Shown here piece after piece: positions 26,741-35,850 of a stretch of DNA of 64,000 nucleotides. The first letter of the stretch is position 1. Each line of letters begins with the position of its first letter. Source of the DNA: Candidatus Kuenenia hertensis (GTDB lineage Bacteria > Planctomycetota > Brocadiia > Brocadiales > Brocadiaceae); NCBI GenBank assembly GCA_021646465.1, contig SOET01000023.1:1-64000 (forward strand), given 5' to 3'. The notes beneath the pieces were generated by a model. That model saw nothing but the letters and a program-made list of their open reading frames with translations. It did not search any database and had not been told where the DNA came from. The position numbers and the translations under genes are program-made.

Positions 26741-27517
26741 TTAATGATGCTCTTCTTCGTCATGAATTCCTATAGCTCCTGCGATATAAAAACTTGCCAA
26801 AAGCGCAAAAATCATCGCCTGAATAGTACTTCCCAACAAGGCAAGAAATACCATTGGCAGATGCATCGGTAAAGGTATAAAACCAAGCAAAAAGGGAGAA
26901 AAACCGATAAATATTGCAATTACCGTATCCTCACCCATTATATTACCAAATAAACGCATCGATAAAGAAAGAGGACGGGATAACACTTCCTGCATAACAT
27001 GCAAAGGAAAGGTAAGCGGTGCAAGCCATACAGGTTTACCCACCATATGTTTAACATAACCAAAAATGCCGTTATTTTTTATACCCTGATATTGTGTGAC
27101 AAAAAAAACAATTAAGGCAAGCGCAACTGTTGTATTTAAATTACTCGTTGGAGAATGAAAAAGCGGTATTTGCCCCAGCATGTTCATACAAAAAATGTAA
27201 ATAAAGAACGTACCAATAAACGGAACAAAACGCTCTGCAACACGTCCCATCTGCGATTTCGTAAAATTCTCAAGGCCTTCTACGATGATCTCCAATAGCG
27301 CCTGAAGCCTTCCCGGCACCATTTTCAACTTCCGGGTTGCTACGATAGAAAATAGTCCCAGAAAAATGATAATTAATGCAGACATCACTATCGGCACCCA
27401 CTCATGCTTCGTCAAGCCTAAAAACTGACTATGGGCATCCGAAGGAATAAAATCCAAAAACGATGGTAATTCGGTGGAAGTCCCTCCTCCACCACCGCCA
27501 TGACCTTCAGCAGACAC
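26741..27517 (-). CDS. atpB: F-type ATP synthase a subunit
   Basis: A 258-residue membrane protein with five to six helices. It forms the two half-channels next to the c-ring. The essential Arg is in LSLSMRLFGNIMGE (about 190-203), followed by the conserved C-terminal helix QAMIFALLASFYIAGAIG. The N-terminus has an unusual GGGGG run after MSAEGHG. It is 38 bases after atpI and 112 bases before the longer c gene. Confidence 0.95.
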   Translation of the reverse strand: MSAEGHGGGGGGTSTELPSFLDFIPSDAHSQFLGLTKHEWVPIVMSALIIIFLGLFSIVATRKLKMVPGRLQALLEIIVEGLENFTKSQMGRVAERFVPFIGTFFIYIFCMNMLGQIPLFHSPTSNLNTTVALALIVFFVTQYQGIKNNGIFGYVKHMVGKPVWLAPLTFPLHVMQEVLSRPLSLSMRLFGNIMGEDTVIAIFIGFSPFLLGFIPLPMHLPMVFLALLGSTIQAMIFALLASFYIAGAIGIHDEEEHH

Positions 27518-27555
27518 TTACCTTGCTCCTTTCTCTAGTTAAATCTATCTCAAGC

Positions 27556-28011
27556 CTAACACTTGCTGTTTTCTGATGGGAATTTAACCGTCTTATTCAA
27601 CTGCCCCACCAACACATTACCCAATACTTTCAATATTATTACCGCTAAAACAATGCTTAAACCGGCAAACATTGCAATAACATTTAATTCCAGAAATACA
27701 CATGCAGAAAAAAGAATCCCTCCCACAATAAAATATTTTATCATGCTGAACTGAAGAAAAAATCCCTTTATTTGCGGCCTTTTTTTCTGCACCCCATAAC
27801 GTATCCCCCACCACGACATTTGAAACAACAACAAGCTAATAAAACATCCGGTCGCAACGCTTATTGTCAACTTTGTTGACATATAAGATAACGAACAGAC
27901 TATTATAATCAGCGATAAATAAAAGGACATCCGAAATACTCTGTCTGGAAATCCTTCATCCAGCGCCAGGATATCAATTTTTTCTTTCTGCTGGTTTGTT
28001 CTTATTTTCAT
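27556..28011 (-). CDS. atpI: ATP synthase subunit I (AtpI family)
   Basis: A 151-residue membrane protein with four hydrophobic segments (about 28-45, 50-68, 88-108 and 110-130). Position just before atpB and size fit AtpI, a chaperone-like factor for c-ring assembly and possibly Mg uptake. Sequence conservation in this family is low, so the call rests on topology and place. The start overlaps the preceding atpZ-like gene by 38 bases; Met at 27930 would be a shorter alternative. Confidence 0.75.
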   Translation of the reverse strand: MKIRTNQQKEKIDILALDEGFPDRVFRMSFYLSLIIIVCSLSYMSTKLTISVATGCFISLLLFQMSWWGIRYGVQKKRPQIKGFFLQFSMIKYFIVGGILFSACVFLELNVIAMFAGLSIVLAVIILKVLGNVLVGQLNKTVKFPSENSKC

Positions 28012-28228
28012 CAGACAATTTTTTTATTACTTGAAAAAATTTGATAAAACTGCCAATTGCACCCCAAAAAATAAAAAACAAAAGAAACCATGGCGACGTA
28101 CCATATTTTCTATCAATATAAGTACCAAGGAAATACCCCCCTGCCAGAGCTCCTGCAGTGGTGAATCCAAAGCTGCCAACCAAACCTATAATTCTGTATG
28201 CCTCATGGTCTTTCTTGATAAAAAACAA
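27974..28228 (-). CDS. atpZ: AtpZ-like F1F0 ATPase accessory membrane protein
   Basis: An 84-residue protein with two membrane helices. The segment GALAGGYFLGTYIDRKYGTSPWF (about 26-48, given in parts) with the conserved G-YID-K-T-PW pattern is the AtpZ/AtpI (PF09527) signature. AtpZ is found at the head of many atp operons, and a cation transport or assembly role has been proposed. It starts 11 bases after the PhoU-like gene stop and runs into atpI. Confidence 0.85.
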   Translation of the reverse strand: MFFIKKDHEAYRIIGLVGSFGFTTAGALAGGYFLGTYIDRKYGTSPWFLLFFIFWGAIGSFIKFFQVIKKLSDENKNKPAERKN

Positions 28229-28239
28229 AACATCTCCTG

Positions 28240-28857
28240 CTAAGCAAAATATCTTTCTATCGCTTGTTTCATATGCATTACCACCTTTGATTGCGAATCA
28301 ACAATGTTTAAATACAATGAGGCGCTTCTTGGCTGACAAATCCCCATAACTAATCGTTCTTCATGTTCTTCAGAATAATCGTTAACGAGTTTGCTTAAAT
28401 TTTCATACTTATCGATAACATGCTTCCTCAAAACTTCATTTTTTGTCACTATAGCATCCCTGGCTGTTTTCAATACATCAAGTGTCTCTTTAAACAGTTG
28501 CGTCACTTCGTTTACCGCTTTATCACCAAACAATATTTTTTCACTTAATTTGACCCGAATGTTACGTATCATGCTATCCATATCATCCGTAGCCATTTCT
28601 ATATGCCCAATAACTACAGCTAATTTTTTCAACAAATTTTTATCGGAATCATTATCTTTCTTTATACTGCCGAGAATGCCCAGCGATTCATTTTCTTCAT
28701 CATGAACTGACTTGCTAATTCTTTGAGCATCATTAAGCAATTCTATATTATGCTTCAAAAACGACAACATGCATAGATTCAGAACAGATTCGGCATTTGA
28801 ACACATAGAACTTATTCGCTCCAGTATCACTTTTACATCGTCATTTACTTTTGTCAT
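28240..28857 (-). CDS. PhoU-like domain protein at the head of the atp operon
   Basis: A 205-residue all-helical protein with two PhoU-like helical bundles: DVKVILERISSMCSNAESVL at the start, LAVVIGHIEMATDDMDSMIRNI in the middle, and the HEERLVMGICQPRSASLYLNI segment near the end. PhoU-type proteins bind metal-phosphate clusters and regulate phosphate transport or other partners. No pst genes are nearby. It is 11 bases upstream of atpZ, so it is probably cotranscribed with the ATP synthase, which would be consistent with a link between phosphate or ion status and ATP synthesis (inference). Confidence 0.65.
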   Translation of the reverse strand: MTKVNDDVKVILERISSMCSNAESVLNLCMLSFLKHNIELLNDAQRISKSVHDEENESLGILGSIKKDNDSDKNLLKKLAVVIGHIEMATDDMDSMIRNIRVKLSEKILFGDKAVNEVTQLFKETLDVLKTARDAIVTKNEVLRKHVIDKYENLSKLVNDYSEEHEERLVMGICQPRSASLYLNIVDSQSKVVMHMKQAIERYFA

Positions 28858-28976
28858 GTTAAAGCCTTTTCATATGTCTATATTTTAAAAACATAACCAT
28901 TTATGACTTATCATTTTCTTTTGTGAAGATGCTACCATTATCCGAAGTAAACATCAATGATAAATTATATATAAAT

Positions 28977-30269
28977 TTATAATATTTTCGCTACTTCTCC
29001 AAACGCACCAATGGTATCATTTATTTCTTTTTGACCATGCAGAACCGAAACGAATGCCGCTTCAAACTGCGAAGGGGCAAAATAAAATCCCCGTTCAAGC
29101 ATACCGTGAAAAAACTTTGCGTATCTGTTTGTATCACAAAGCTTTGCAGTAGCATAATCAGTCACCGGCTGGTTTGTAAAAAAAGTACACAACATCGAAC
29201 CCACTCTGGTATGATACGCCGGAATGTTCTCATCCCTGCATACTTTTTCCATACCGTCCGCTAATTGCTTCGACCTTTCTTCCAAAGTTTTATAAACAGC
29301 ACTGTCTCTCAAAATTTCCAAAGTTGCAATTCCCGCAGTCATTGCAACTGGGTTACCCGATAAAGTACCTGCCTGATACACCGGCCCGACAGGAGAGATG
29401 CTATCCATAATTTCTTTCTTGCCGCCATAAGCGCCGACAGGAAACCCACCCCCGATAATTTTGCCCAAGGTAGTCAAATCAGGTGTAATATTATAAAGCG
29501 CCTGCACCCCACCATGCGCAACCCTGAAACCGGTCATCACCTCATCAAAGATGAGCACAATGCCATGTTTTTTTGTTATTTCCCTCAAACCTTCCAAATA
29601 ATTCTTTGCTGGCGGGACAACCCCCATATTTCCTGCTACCGCTTCGACAATGATACAGGCAATCTCATTGCCACGTTTCGAACAAACCTCATTTACTGCA
29701 TCGATGTTATTGTATGGAAGTGAAATGGTATGTTTTACAAAATCCTGGGGAATTCCCGGACTGTTCGGCATACCTAACGTTGTAGCGCCTGAACCTGCCT
29801 GAACCAGCAAACTATCTACATGGCCATGGTAACAACCCTCAAACTTAATAACAGCATCTCGTTTTGTATATCCCCTCGCGAGACGAATAGCACTCATAGT
29901 GGCTTCAGTACCGGAATTTACCATCCTTATTTTTTCAATAGATGGCATCGCTTCCTTAACAAGTTTTGCCAACTGAATTTCCAGCTCGGTTGGAGCACCA
30001 TAGCTGGTACCATTTGCAACCGCCTCATTCACCTTTTTTACAATTCTCGAATCGGCATGCCCCAGAATCAATGGCCCCCAGGAACCAACATAATCCACGT
30101 ATTTATTACCGTCTATATCAGTAAGGTAGCATCCCGAACCCGACTTTATAAAGATCGGAGTACCACCTACTCCGCCAAACGCCCTCACGGGGCTATTCAC
30201 TCCGCCCGGTATAAAACTTTGCGCTTCCTGGAACGCTTTTTTTGATTTCTCTGTAATTATCTTTGACAT
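28977..30269 (-). CDS. hemL: Glutamate-1-semialdehyde 2,1-aminomutase
   Basis: A 430-residue PLP enzyme of fold type I. It makes 5-aminolevulinate from glutamate-1-semialdehyde in the C5 route to heme. PGGVNSPVRAF (21-31), VNSGTEATMSAIRLAR (117-132), CYHGHVDSLLVQAGSG, IFDEVMTGFRV and the PLP-binding K270 in LGKIIGGGFPVGA are all present. Heavy heme demand fits the multiheme cytochrome in the window. It lies divergent from purN with a 110-base gap. Confidence 0.96.
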   Translation of the reverse strand: MSKIITEKSKKAFQEAQSFIPGGVNSPVRAFGGVGGTPIFIKSGSGCYLTDIDGNKYVDYVGSWGPLILGHADSRIVKKVNEAVANGTSYGAPTELEIQLAKLVKEAMPSIEKIRMVNSGTEATMSAIRLARGYTKRDAVIKFEGCYHGHVDSLLVQAGSGATTLGMPNSPGIPQDFVKHTISLPYNNIDAVNEVCSKRGNEIACIIVEAVAGNMGVVPPAKNYLEGLREITKKHGIVLIFDEVMTGFRVAHGGVQALYNITPDLTTLGKIIGGGFPVGAYGGKKEIMDSISPVGPVYQAGTLSGNPVAMTAGIATLEILRDSAVYKTLEERSKQLADGMEKVCRDENIPAYHTRVGSMLCTFFTNQPVTDYATAKLCDTNRYAKFFHGMLERGFYFAPSQFEAAFVSVLHGQKEINDTIGAFGEVAKIL

Positions 30270-30379
30270 ATAAAACCTATTCTTTTATATATATTATACA
30301 GTTCGTTTTCTATTAAAATTTGAAAGGGAGAATGATAGCAAAACATAATTTTTTTGTCAACTATTATTGCACATATCAA

Positions 30380-31033
30380 ATGAGAAAAATCATAAATATC
30401 GCTGTTTTAATTTCCGGCAATGGTAAAACACTGCAAAATTTTATAGACTGCATAAAGTCCAATTCTTTACCTGCCAGGATTCAAATAGTTATTAGCAGCA
30501 ATCAGAATGCAAAAGGACTTGAACGTGCAATGAATAACAATATTCCTTCAGCGGTAATTTCGCGCTCTTCGTACAAAGACATCAATTCCTTTAGCGATGC
30601 AATTACAAAAAAACTGGAGGAATATCCTATTGATCTTATTACCCTCGCAGGTTTCATGCACTTGTACAAAATTCCGGATAAATATATTGGAAAGGTAATG
30701 AATGTTCACCCCGGCCTTATCCCCGCTTTCTGCGGTCATAATCATTACGGACACAAAGTGCACGAGGCAGTTATCGATTATGGCGCAAAAGTATCCGGGT
30801 GTACCGTACATTTTGCTGATAATATATATGATAACGGTCCCATTATTATTCAAAGGACCGTACCCGTTCTCGATGACGATACACCAGACACACTTGCAGA
30901 AAGAGTTTTTAAGGAAGAATGTATAGCATATCCAGAGGCAATCCGCTTATTTGCCGAAGAGAGATTAAAGATAGAAGGCAGAAAAACGATTATTCTCAAA
31001 CGCTCTACACACAAATACAACAATAACGTCTAA
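30380..31033 (+). CDS. purN: Phosphoribosylglycinamide formyltransferase (PurN)
   Basis: A 217-residue enzyme that transfers a formyl group from 10-formyl-tetrahydrofolate to GAR in purine synthesis. N108 and H110 are in VMNVHPGLIPAF, D151 is in NIYDNGPIIIQ, and the start INIAVLISGNGKTLQ is typical, all equivalent to the catalytic residues of the E. coli enzyme. An in-frame TTG at 30320 would add 20 non-conserved residues and is rejected. The C-terminus is a little longer than usual (ILKRSTHKYNNNV). Confidence 0.93.
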   Translation: MRKIINIAVLISGNGKTLQNFIDCIKSNSLPARIQIVISSNQNAKGLERAMNNNIPSAVISRSSYKDINSFSDAITKKLEEYPIDLITLAGFMHLYKIPDKYIGKVMNVHPGLIPAFCGHNHYGHKVHEAVIDYGAKVSGCTVHFADNIYDNGPIIIQRTVPVLDDDTPDTLAERVFKEECIAYPEAIRLFAEERLKIEGRKTIILKRSTHKYNNNV

Positions 31034-31066
31034 AAAACATATCTAAGAAAAAAAAAGGAGATCATT

Positions 31067-31603
31067 GTGATAAAAACATTTTTTACAACAGTCATCCTTG
31101 CCGTACTATCCATTTGCACTTTTATTACCAATGCACAGGCCATTGTGACCGGTCTCAGTACGGAAGAACTTACTAAATCGTCTCATGCAGTTATTACGGG
31201 TACCGTTGAAGATGTTCAATCATATTGGAGCAACGACAGAAAAACTATTTTTACCAGTGCTACAATAAAATTAACCGAAATTATTCGCGGCAATATTATT
31301 CAGAACACTATTACAGTAGAATATGAAGGTGGCGAAGTAGAGGGAATAGGACTAAAGATATCCGACATGGCTACTCTTAACAAAGGTGAAAAAATACTCT
31401 TGTTCCTTAAAACCGCAAAAAGCAAAAGAACAGAACAGAAAGAAAACGTATTTCGCATTGTCGGAAGGGCACAGGGCAAATATTTTATTGATAAGAACGG
31501 AATAGCGAAAAAAAGCGGATTTACTACCATTAATAGAAAAGAGGTAATTGATAATAACATTCCCATTGAAACTCTTATAGACAGGATAAAAGGAGTAAAA
31601 TAA
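31067..31603 (+). CDS. Exported protein of unknown function
   Basis: 178 residues from a GTG start with a strong RBS (AAGGAG, 6 bases upstream). A signal peptide (FFTTVILAVLSICTFITNAQA) is followed by a beta-rich domain: LTKSSHAVITGTVEDVQSYW ... SATIKLTEIIRGN ... YEGGEVEG ... GEKILLFLK. This pattern is seen in small exported proteins with an OB- or SH3-like look encoded beside metalloproteases. It is four bases upstream of the matrixin-like gene, so the two are probably cotranscribed, for example as substrate, chaperone or inhibitor and protease. I do not recognise a named family. Confidence 0.7.
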   Translation: MIKTFFTTVILAVLSICTFITNAQAIVTGLSTEELTKSSHAVITGTVEDVQSYWSNDRKTIFTSATIKLTEIIRGNIIQNTITVEYEGGEVEGIGLKISDMATLNKGEKILLFLKTAKSKRTEQKENVFRIVGRAQGKYFIDKNGIAKKSGFTTINRKEVIDNNIPIETLIDRIKGVK

Positions 31604-31607
31604 TACA

Positions 31608-32477
31608 ATGAAGAGAACAAAATCTAACCGTATCGTTCCCTTTATCACCTTTATAGTATTACTGTTTTTTAGTTTTTCAATATATGGGTATGAAGTGAGT
31701 ACCACGAATAACGGAAAAGAAATAAAATGGAAAAAAGATACGGTAACGTATCTTATTAATACAACGGACGGCCCTTCCGGCAGTCTTGACGCTATCTCGT
31801 CATCGATGCAGACATGGACGGATGTTGATACCTCTACCTTTACTTTCATTGACGGCGGAACAACCTCAAAAAATGATCATGGAGAAGCGGACGGTATTAA
31901 TATTATCGATTTTGGTCCTATAGAAGATGAAGGAGTATTGGGACAAAACAATTTCTGGTTTTATACGTCCGGAGAAATGATCGACAGTGATATACGTTTC
32001 AACACCAATGAGAAATGGAGTACCGATGGTTCTCCTAATAAATTTGACATACAAAATGTAGGCACGCATGAGCTCGGCCATTCCCTCAGTTTGGATGACC
32101 TTTACCGCCCCAGTGATTCGGAAAAAACGATGTATGGCTACAGTTTTCCTGGTGACATCAGCCAAAGAACATTACACCAGGACGATAAAGACGGCATTAC
32201 TTACTTATACCCCTCCACAAAAAACAGCAGCATCTCTGGTACGGTAATTGATACAGAAGGAACACCTTTGGAAAAAGTAAAGTTACGGCTGAAAAAAGGA
32301 AGCAAAACAAAAAAGAAAACAAAATCGGACGAGACTGGTTCCTTTGAATTTACTAATTTAAAAAGCAATTCTTACAATATCATTGCAAAAAAAAGCGGTT
32401 ATAAAAAATCAAAAACAAACATGGAACTTGGCGAATCAGAAGATAAAGAACTTGAAATCATAATGGAGGAAAAATAG
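31608..32477 (+). CDS. Matrixin-like metalloprotease with C-terminal CarboxypepD_reg domain
   Basis: A 289-residue exported protein. Signal peptide 1-27. The catalytic domain (about 30-205) has GEADGINIIDFG, a zinc site H154-E155-x-x-H158 with D164 in the third position (HELGHSLSLDD), and a possible Met-turn in TMYGYSF. Classical matrixins have HExxHxxGxxH; Asp as third ligand occurs in snapalysin-like enzymes, and the Gly is Ser here. A carboxypeptidase regulatory-like Ig domain (about 210-289, SISGTVIDTEGTPLEKVKLRL) follows. Probable role: extracellular protein processing. It shares an operon with the exported protein just upstream. Confidence 0.82.
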   Translation: MKRTKSNRIVPFITFIVLLFFSFSIYGYEVSTTNNGKEIKWKKDTVTYLINTTDGPSGSLDAISSSMQTWTDVDTSTFTFIDGGTTSKNDHGEADGINIIDFGPIEDEGVLGQNNFWFYTSGEMIDSDIRFNTNEKWSTDGSPNKFDIQNVGTHELGHSLSLDDLYRPSDSEKTMYGYSFPGDISQRTLHQDDKDGITYLYPSTKNSSISGTVIDTEGTPLEKVKLRLKKGSKTKKKTKSDETGSFEFTNLKSNSYNIIAKKSGYKKSKTNMELGESEDKELEIIMEEK

Positions 32478-32784
32478 ATCATATATACTCAGGAAGCTCA
32501 CAATGTGTGATTTATAAACAACGTTGCACAAGTTCAACACGGACAAACGTAGAGACGCATTGCTATGCGTGTCTACAGTCCCTGCCACCCCGTTATCAAT
32601 GAAAAATTCACATTTTATGCGCATTTTAAGTATGTATCCCTTAATCCTGTCAGTGTTGGCCTGCGTAACCTAAAAGGAAGAAAAACACATTTTCATAAAT
32701 GATTGCAGTTGAATTTATTCCTTCAATTGTTTACTATATCCCTACTTATAACATACCCTTGCTTATTAAAGAGCCTGTTCCTTT
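32478..32784. other. Intergenic region with a GTAGAGACGC palindrome
   Basis: About 300 bases without a gene. The 28-base palindrome at 32549-32576 matches those at 12582-12609 and 59238-59265. The rest is AT-rich and should contain the promoter of the TonB receptor cluster. Confidence 0.6.
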
Positions 32785-34710
32785 ATGGCAGTATCACTAA
32801 ACCATAAGATAATTCTTTTTGTTTTTATTCCGGGTCTGTTTGCTATCTCCTCCCCACCTTTGGGACTAACCGAAGATATCGTATCTCTCCAATCAACAGT
32901 TCATAATCAGTTTATGGAAGAGTTAAAATGGTTGCAGGAAGAGAGCGTTGTTTCTACCGCATCACGAAGAGAACAGAAGGTTTCTGATACGGCTGCAGCC
33001 GTATTTGTTATTACACAGGAAGATATCCGCCGTTCCGTCGCAAACAGTATTCCGGAAGTGCTACGAATGGCTCCGGGAGTACATGTTGCAAGAATTGACG
33101 CAAATAAATGGGCAATAACGATGAGAGGCTTTACGAACCGATATGCCGACAAATTGCTTGTTTTAATCGACGGGCGCACTGTTTACTCCCCTTTGTTTTC
33201 CGGAACGTACTGGGATGTTCAGGACACATTGCTGGAAGACATAGAACGCATTGAAGTTATTCGTGGTCCCGGCGGCACCCTATGGGGCGCAAACGCCGTA
33301 AACGGTATAATAAACATAATTACAAAAAGTGCAAAAGATACGCAGGGCGGCCTCTTCACGGGAAGCGCGGGTAGTGAAGAACGTGGTATGGGAGGACTTC
33401 GTTACGGCAGCAAGCTGGGCGATAATGCTTATTTCCGAATCTATTCAAAATATGCGAACCATGATGATTTCGTCCTCGAATCAGGCGACAGCGCAAACGA
33501 CAGTTGGGAAGCGGCACGTGCTGGTTTCAGGGTTGATTGGGATTATTCAATCAAAGATGCTTTAACATTCCAGGGCGATATCTATACGGGTGATGAAAGC
33601 GAAATGAACAAATACTATCCGGACGCCGATATCTATGCATCAGGCGGTAATATGCGGACAAACTGGAGGCACAAATTTTCAGACACTTCGGAAATGGCGC
33701 TGCAGGTATATTACGACCGAACAAACCGCACGACTTCAAGTATCGATGAAGAACGCGACACATTCGATATTGATTTCCAGCATAATTTACGCCTTACTGA
33801 TTGGAATGAATTTATATGGGGAGTTGGGTATCGTTATACTTATAACGATACCGAAGACGATGACGGATTATTACTTGATCCTTTAAACAGAGCGGACAAT
33901 GTATCCAGCATGTTTTTACAGGATGAATTTTCCTTTTTCGGCAACACAGTAAAAGTCACCATCGGAACAAAGTTTGAACACAATGACTACACCGGATTTG
34001 AAATCCAGCCCAGTTTAAGGGCGCTCTGGTCATTCACTGAAATGCAAACAATATGGGCTGCTGTTTCACGGGCGGTGAGGACACCTTCCCGTTTCGAATC
34101 TGATATTGTTATTGACCATTCCCCCTACTATTACTTTACCGGCAACGAAGACCTTGAAGCGGTAAACCTCCTGGCATATGAGATCGGATACCGTATTCAT
34201 TTTACAAAAAAACTTTCACTTGATACTGCTTTATTTTACAACTTCTATGACGATATAATACATGACGTTAATGACGAAACATTCAAAAACGTTTTTAATA
34301 CAAAAACATACGGCGTGGAAACAACCGTTAACTGGACAGTCACCGATCCATGGAGATTAGTTGCCGGCTACACATATTTTGACGTTGATTCTACCAATTA
34401 CAACGTTACGAAAGAACAGCAGTCAGACCCTCACAGTTTGTTTAATATTCGATCATTACTCAATCTTCCGTATAATGTGGAACTGGACGCCGCTTTATTT
34501 TATGTTGACAGTTTTACAAGCCTTGACAGAAATATCAGCGATTATATACGTTTTGACGTCAGACTCGGATGGCGCGTCACAAATAATCTTGATGTTAGTT
34601 TAACAGGAACAAACCTGTTTGACGACAAACACCTTGAATATAAGGACGGTTCATTGGAACCTACCGAAATAGAGAGGGCAATTTATGCAAAATTAACATG
34701 GAAATTCTGA
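32785..34710 (+). CDS. TonB-dependent outer membrane receptor (first of two)
   Basis: A 641-residue outer membrane protein with signal peptide, plug and 22-strand barrel. The plug has SRREQKVSDTAAAVFVITQED, VLRMAPGVHVARI, RGFTNRYADKLLVLIDGR and ERIEVIRGPGGTLWGANAVN. The C-terminus ends in an aromatic residue (LTWKF), as for BAM-inserted barrels. A conserved segment FMEELKWLQEESVVSTASRR before the plug resembles the KWLQEEAEAKVTIATKRD of the second receptor at 40365. The substrate is not clear; the form is closest to colicin I/vitamin or siderophore-type receptors. It opens a plus-strand cluster with binding proteins and a sensor kinase. Confidence 0.9.
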   Translation: MAVSLNHKIILFVFIPGLFAISSPPLGLTEDIVSLQSTVHNQFMEELKWLQEESVVSTASRREQKVSDTAAAVFVITQEDIRRSVANSIPEVLRMAPGVHVARIDANKWAITMRGFTNRYADKLLVLIDGRTVYSPLFSGTYWDVQDTLLEDIERIEVIRGPGGTLWGANAVNGIINIITKSAKDTQGGLFTGSAGSEERGMGGLRYGSKLGDNAYFRIYSKYANHDDFVLESGDSANDSWEAARAGFRVDWDYSIKDALTFQGDIYTGDESEMNKYYPDADIYASGGNMRTNWRHKFSDTSEMALQVYYDRTNRTTSSIDEERDTFDIDFQHNLRLTDWNEFIWGVGYRYTYNDTEDDDGLLLDPLNRADNVSSMFLQDEFSFFGNTVKVTIGTKFEHNDYTGFEIQPSLRALWSFTEMQTIWAAVSRAVRTPSRFESDIVIDHSPYYYFTGNEDLEAVNLLAYEIGYRIHFTKKLSLDTALFYNFYDDIIHDVNDETFKNVFNTKTYGVETTVNWTVTDPWRLVAGYTYFDVDSTNYNVTKEQQSDPHSLFNIRSLLNLPYNVELDAALFYVDSFTSLDRNISDYIRFDVRLGWRVTNNLDVSLTGTNLFDDKHLEYKDGSLEPTEIERAIYAKLTWKF

Positions 34711-34968
34711 TATATCTCCGGCGGGTTGCAGCGGGAGCATTTCCGATTTTTTGTAAAAAACCAATTAACGTATATGAACAGTGGCGGCAGGAGTTTCCTC
34801 CTGCCGCCTTGATACGGCGTAGATTGCTGTCAGGAGGAAACTCCTGACAGCACAAAAAACTCCTGAATCCCCCTTTTCTAAGGGGGACTTGTGAGTCAGG
34901 TAGCTTCATTTAATGACATTGGCTTGCAAACCTGAACCTGCAAATAGTATCAACCTTTTTATTGCACT
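34711..34968. repeat. Repeat-rich gap with TCAGGAG/CTCCTGA hairpins
   Basis: Two hairpins built on GGCAGGAG/CTCCTGCC (about 34783-34806) and CTGTCAGGAG/CTCCTGACAG (about 34821-34850) are followed by a CCCCCTT/AAGGGGG element (34868-34888). The same motifs occur at 12255-12272 and elsewhere. No gene. Confidence 0.65.
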
Positions 34969-35850
34969 ATGACAAAATCTGCGTATTTACAAGTAATACT
35001 TCTCAGAAGAATTGCCTTTCTCGTTTCTGTAAAGGCACTCTTGTTTTATCTCATACTGATTTTTTTTATTGTATTTGCACCTTGTCGCCCCGGACTCACG
35101 GTTTTTGCCGAATCCAAGTATACAATATATTTTTATAACCCCGAATCAAATATCGATAACTATGCCTCTCTCAAAACAAAATTCGATCTTTATTTAAAAA
35201 AAATCGGGCCGTACCAGTTCCAGCCCTTCAGCAACAGAAACACTTTTGAGAACAAAACCAGAGGCCAGCACAACTGCGTTCTTATACTCTCCAGCTGGTA
35301 TTATAAAGAATTAAAGAATTTGTTTTCTATCAAACCTGTCCTCATAGGCACATTAGACGACAACTCATACCAAAAGAAAGTGCTTATCGCCAAAAAAAAT
35401 ATTAATTGTCCTGCAATGCTGAAAGGTTGCAGCATCGCATCATCGGGAGGCAAAGAATATACTGTAGAATTTCTTCAGTCAATGTTGAAAGAAAAAGATA
35501 AAGAGATTGTTGAAACGCTTCAGATTTTGAACGTTCCCAAGGATATTGACGCACTTATTTCTATTGGTTTCGGCCTTGTTCAAGCGGCATTAACTACTGA
35601 ATACAGCATTGAAATGCTGGCGGATATAAATAACGGGCTATACAAAAATCTTTCCATTCTTGCTATGAGTGAAGAATCACTCCTGCCGGTTGTAGCAATA
35701 CCGGCTGAATCCGGCCACGTGGTACCGGAATTAGTGGAAACAATCGCAAACATGGAAGAAACACCTGATGGAAAAAGTAATATTCAGATGCTTGGGCTTG
35801 ATGGCTGGAAAATGCTTGATGAAAATGATTGGGAGTTGTTACAGAAATGA
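34969..35850 (+). CDS. PhnD-like periplasmic binding protein
   Basis: A 293-residue protein with an N-terminal membrane anchor or long signal (LLFYLILIFFIVFAPC). The rest shows the two-lobed type II binding-protein pattern of the phosphate/phosphonate (PhnD) group: YTIYFYNPES, then LKGCSIASSGGKEYTVEFLQSML, and VPKDIDALISIGFGLVQAALTTEYS. In this group the protein often feeds a sensor kinase instead of an ABC transporter; no permease or ATPase gene is present. It overlaps the next gene by four bases. Confidence 0.75.
   Translation: MTKSAYLQVILLRRIAFLVSVKALLFYLILIFFIVFAPCRPGLTVFAESKYTIYFYNPESNIDNYASLKTKFDLYLKKIGPYQFQPFSNRNTFENKTRGQHNCVLILSSWYYKELKNLFSIKPVLIGTLDDNSYQKKVLIAKKNINCPAMLKGCSIASSGGKEYTVEFLQSMLKEKDKEIVETLQILNVPKDIDALISIGFGLVQAALTTEYSIEMLADINNGLYKNLSILAMSEESLLPVVAIPAESGHVVPELVETIANMEETPDGKSNIQMLGLDGWKMLDENDWELLQK

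Noticed and set aside
29820-30245. 141-residue plus-strand frame opposite hemL
   Set aside because: Antisense shadow of a well-conserved enzyme gene.
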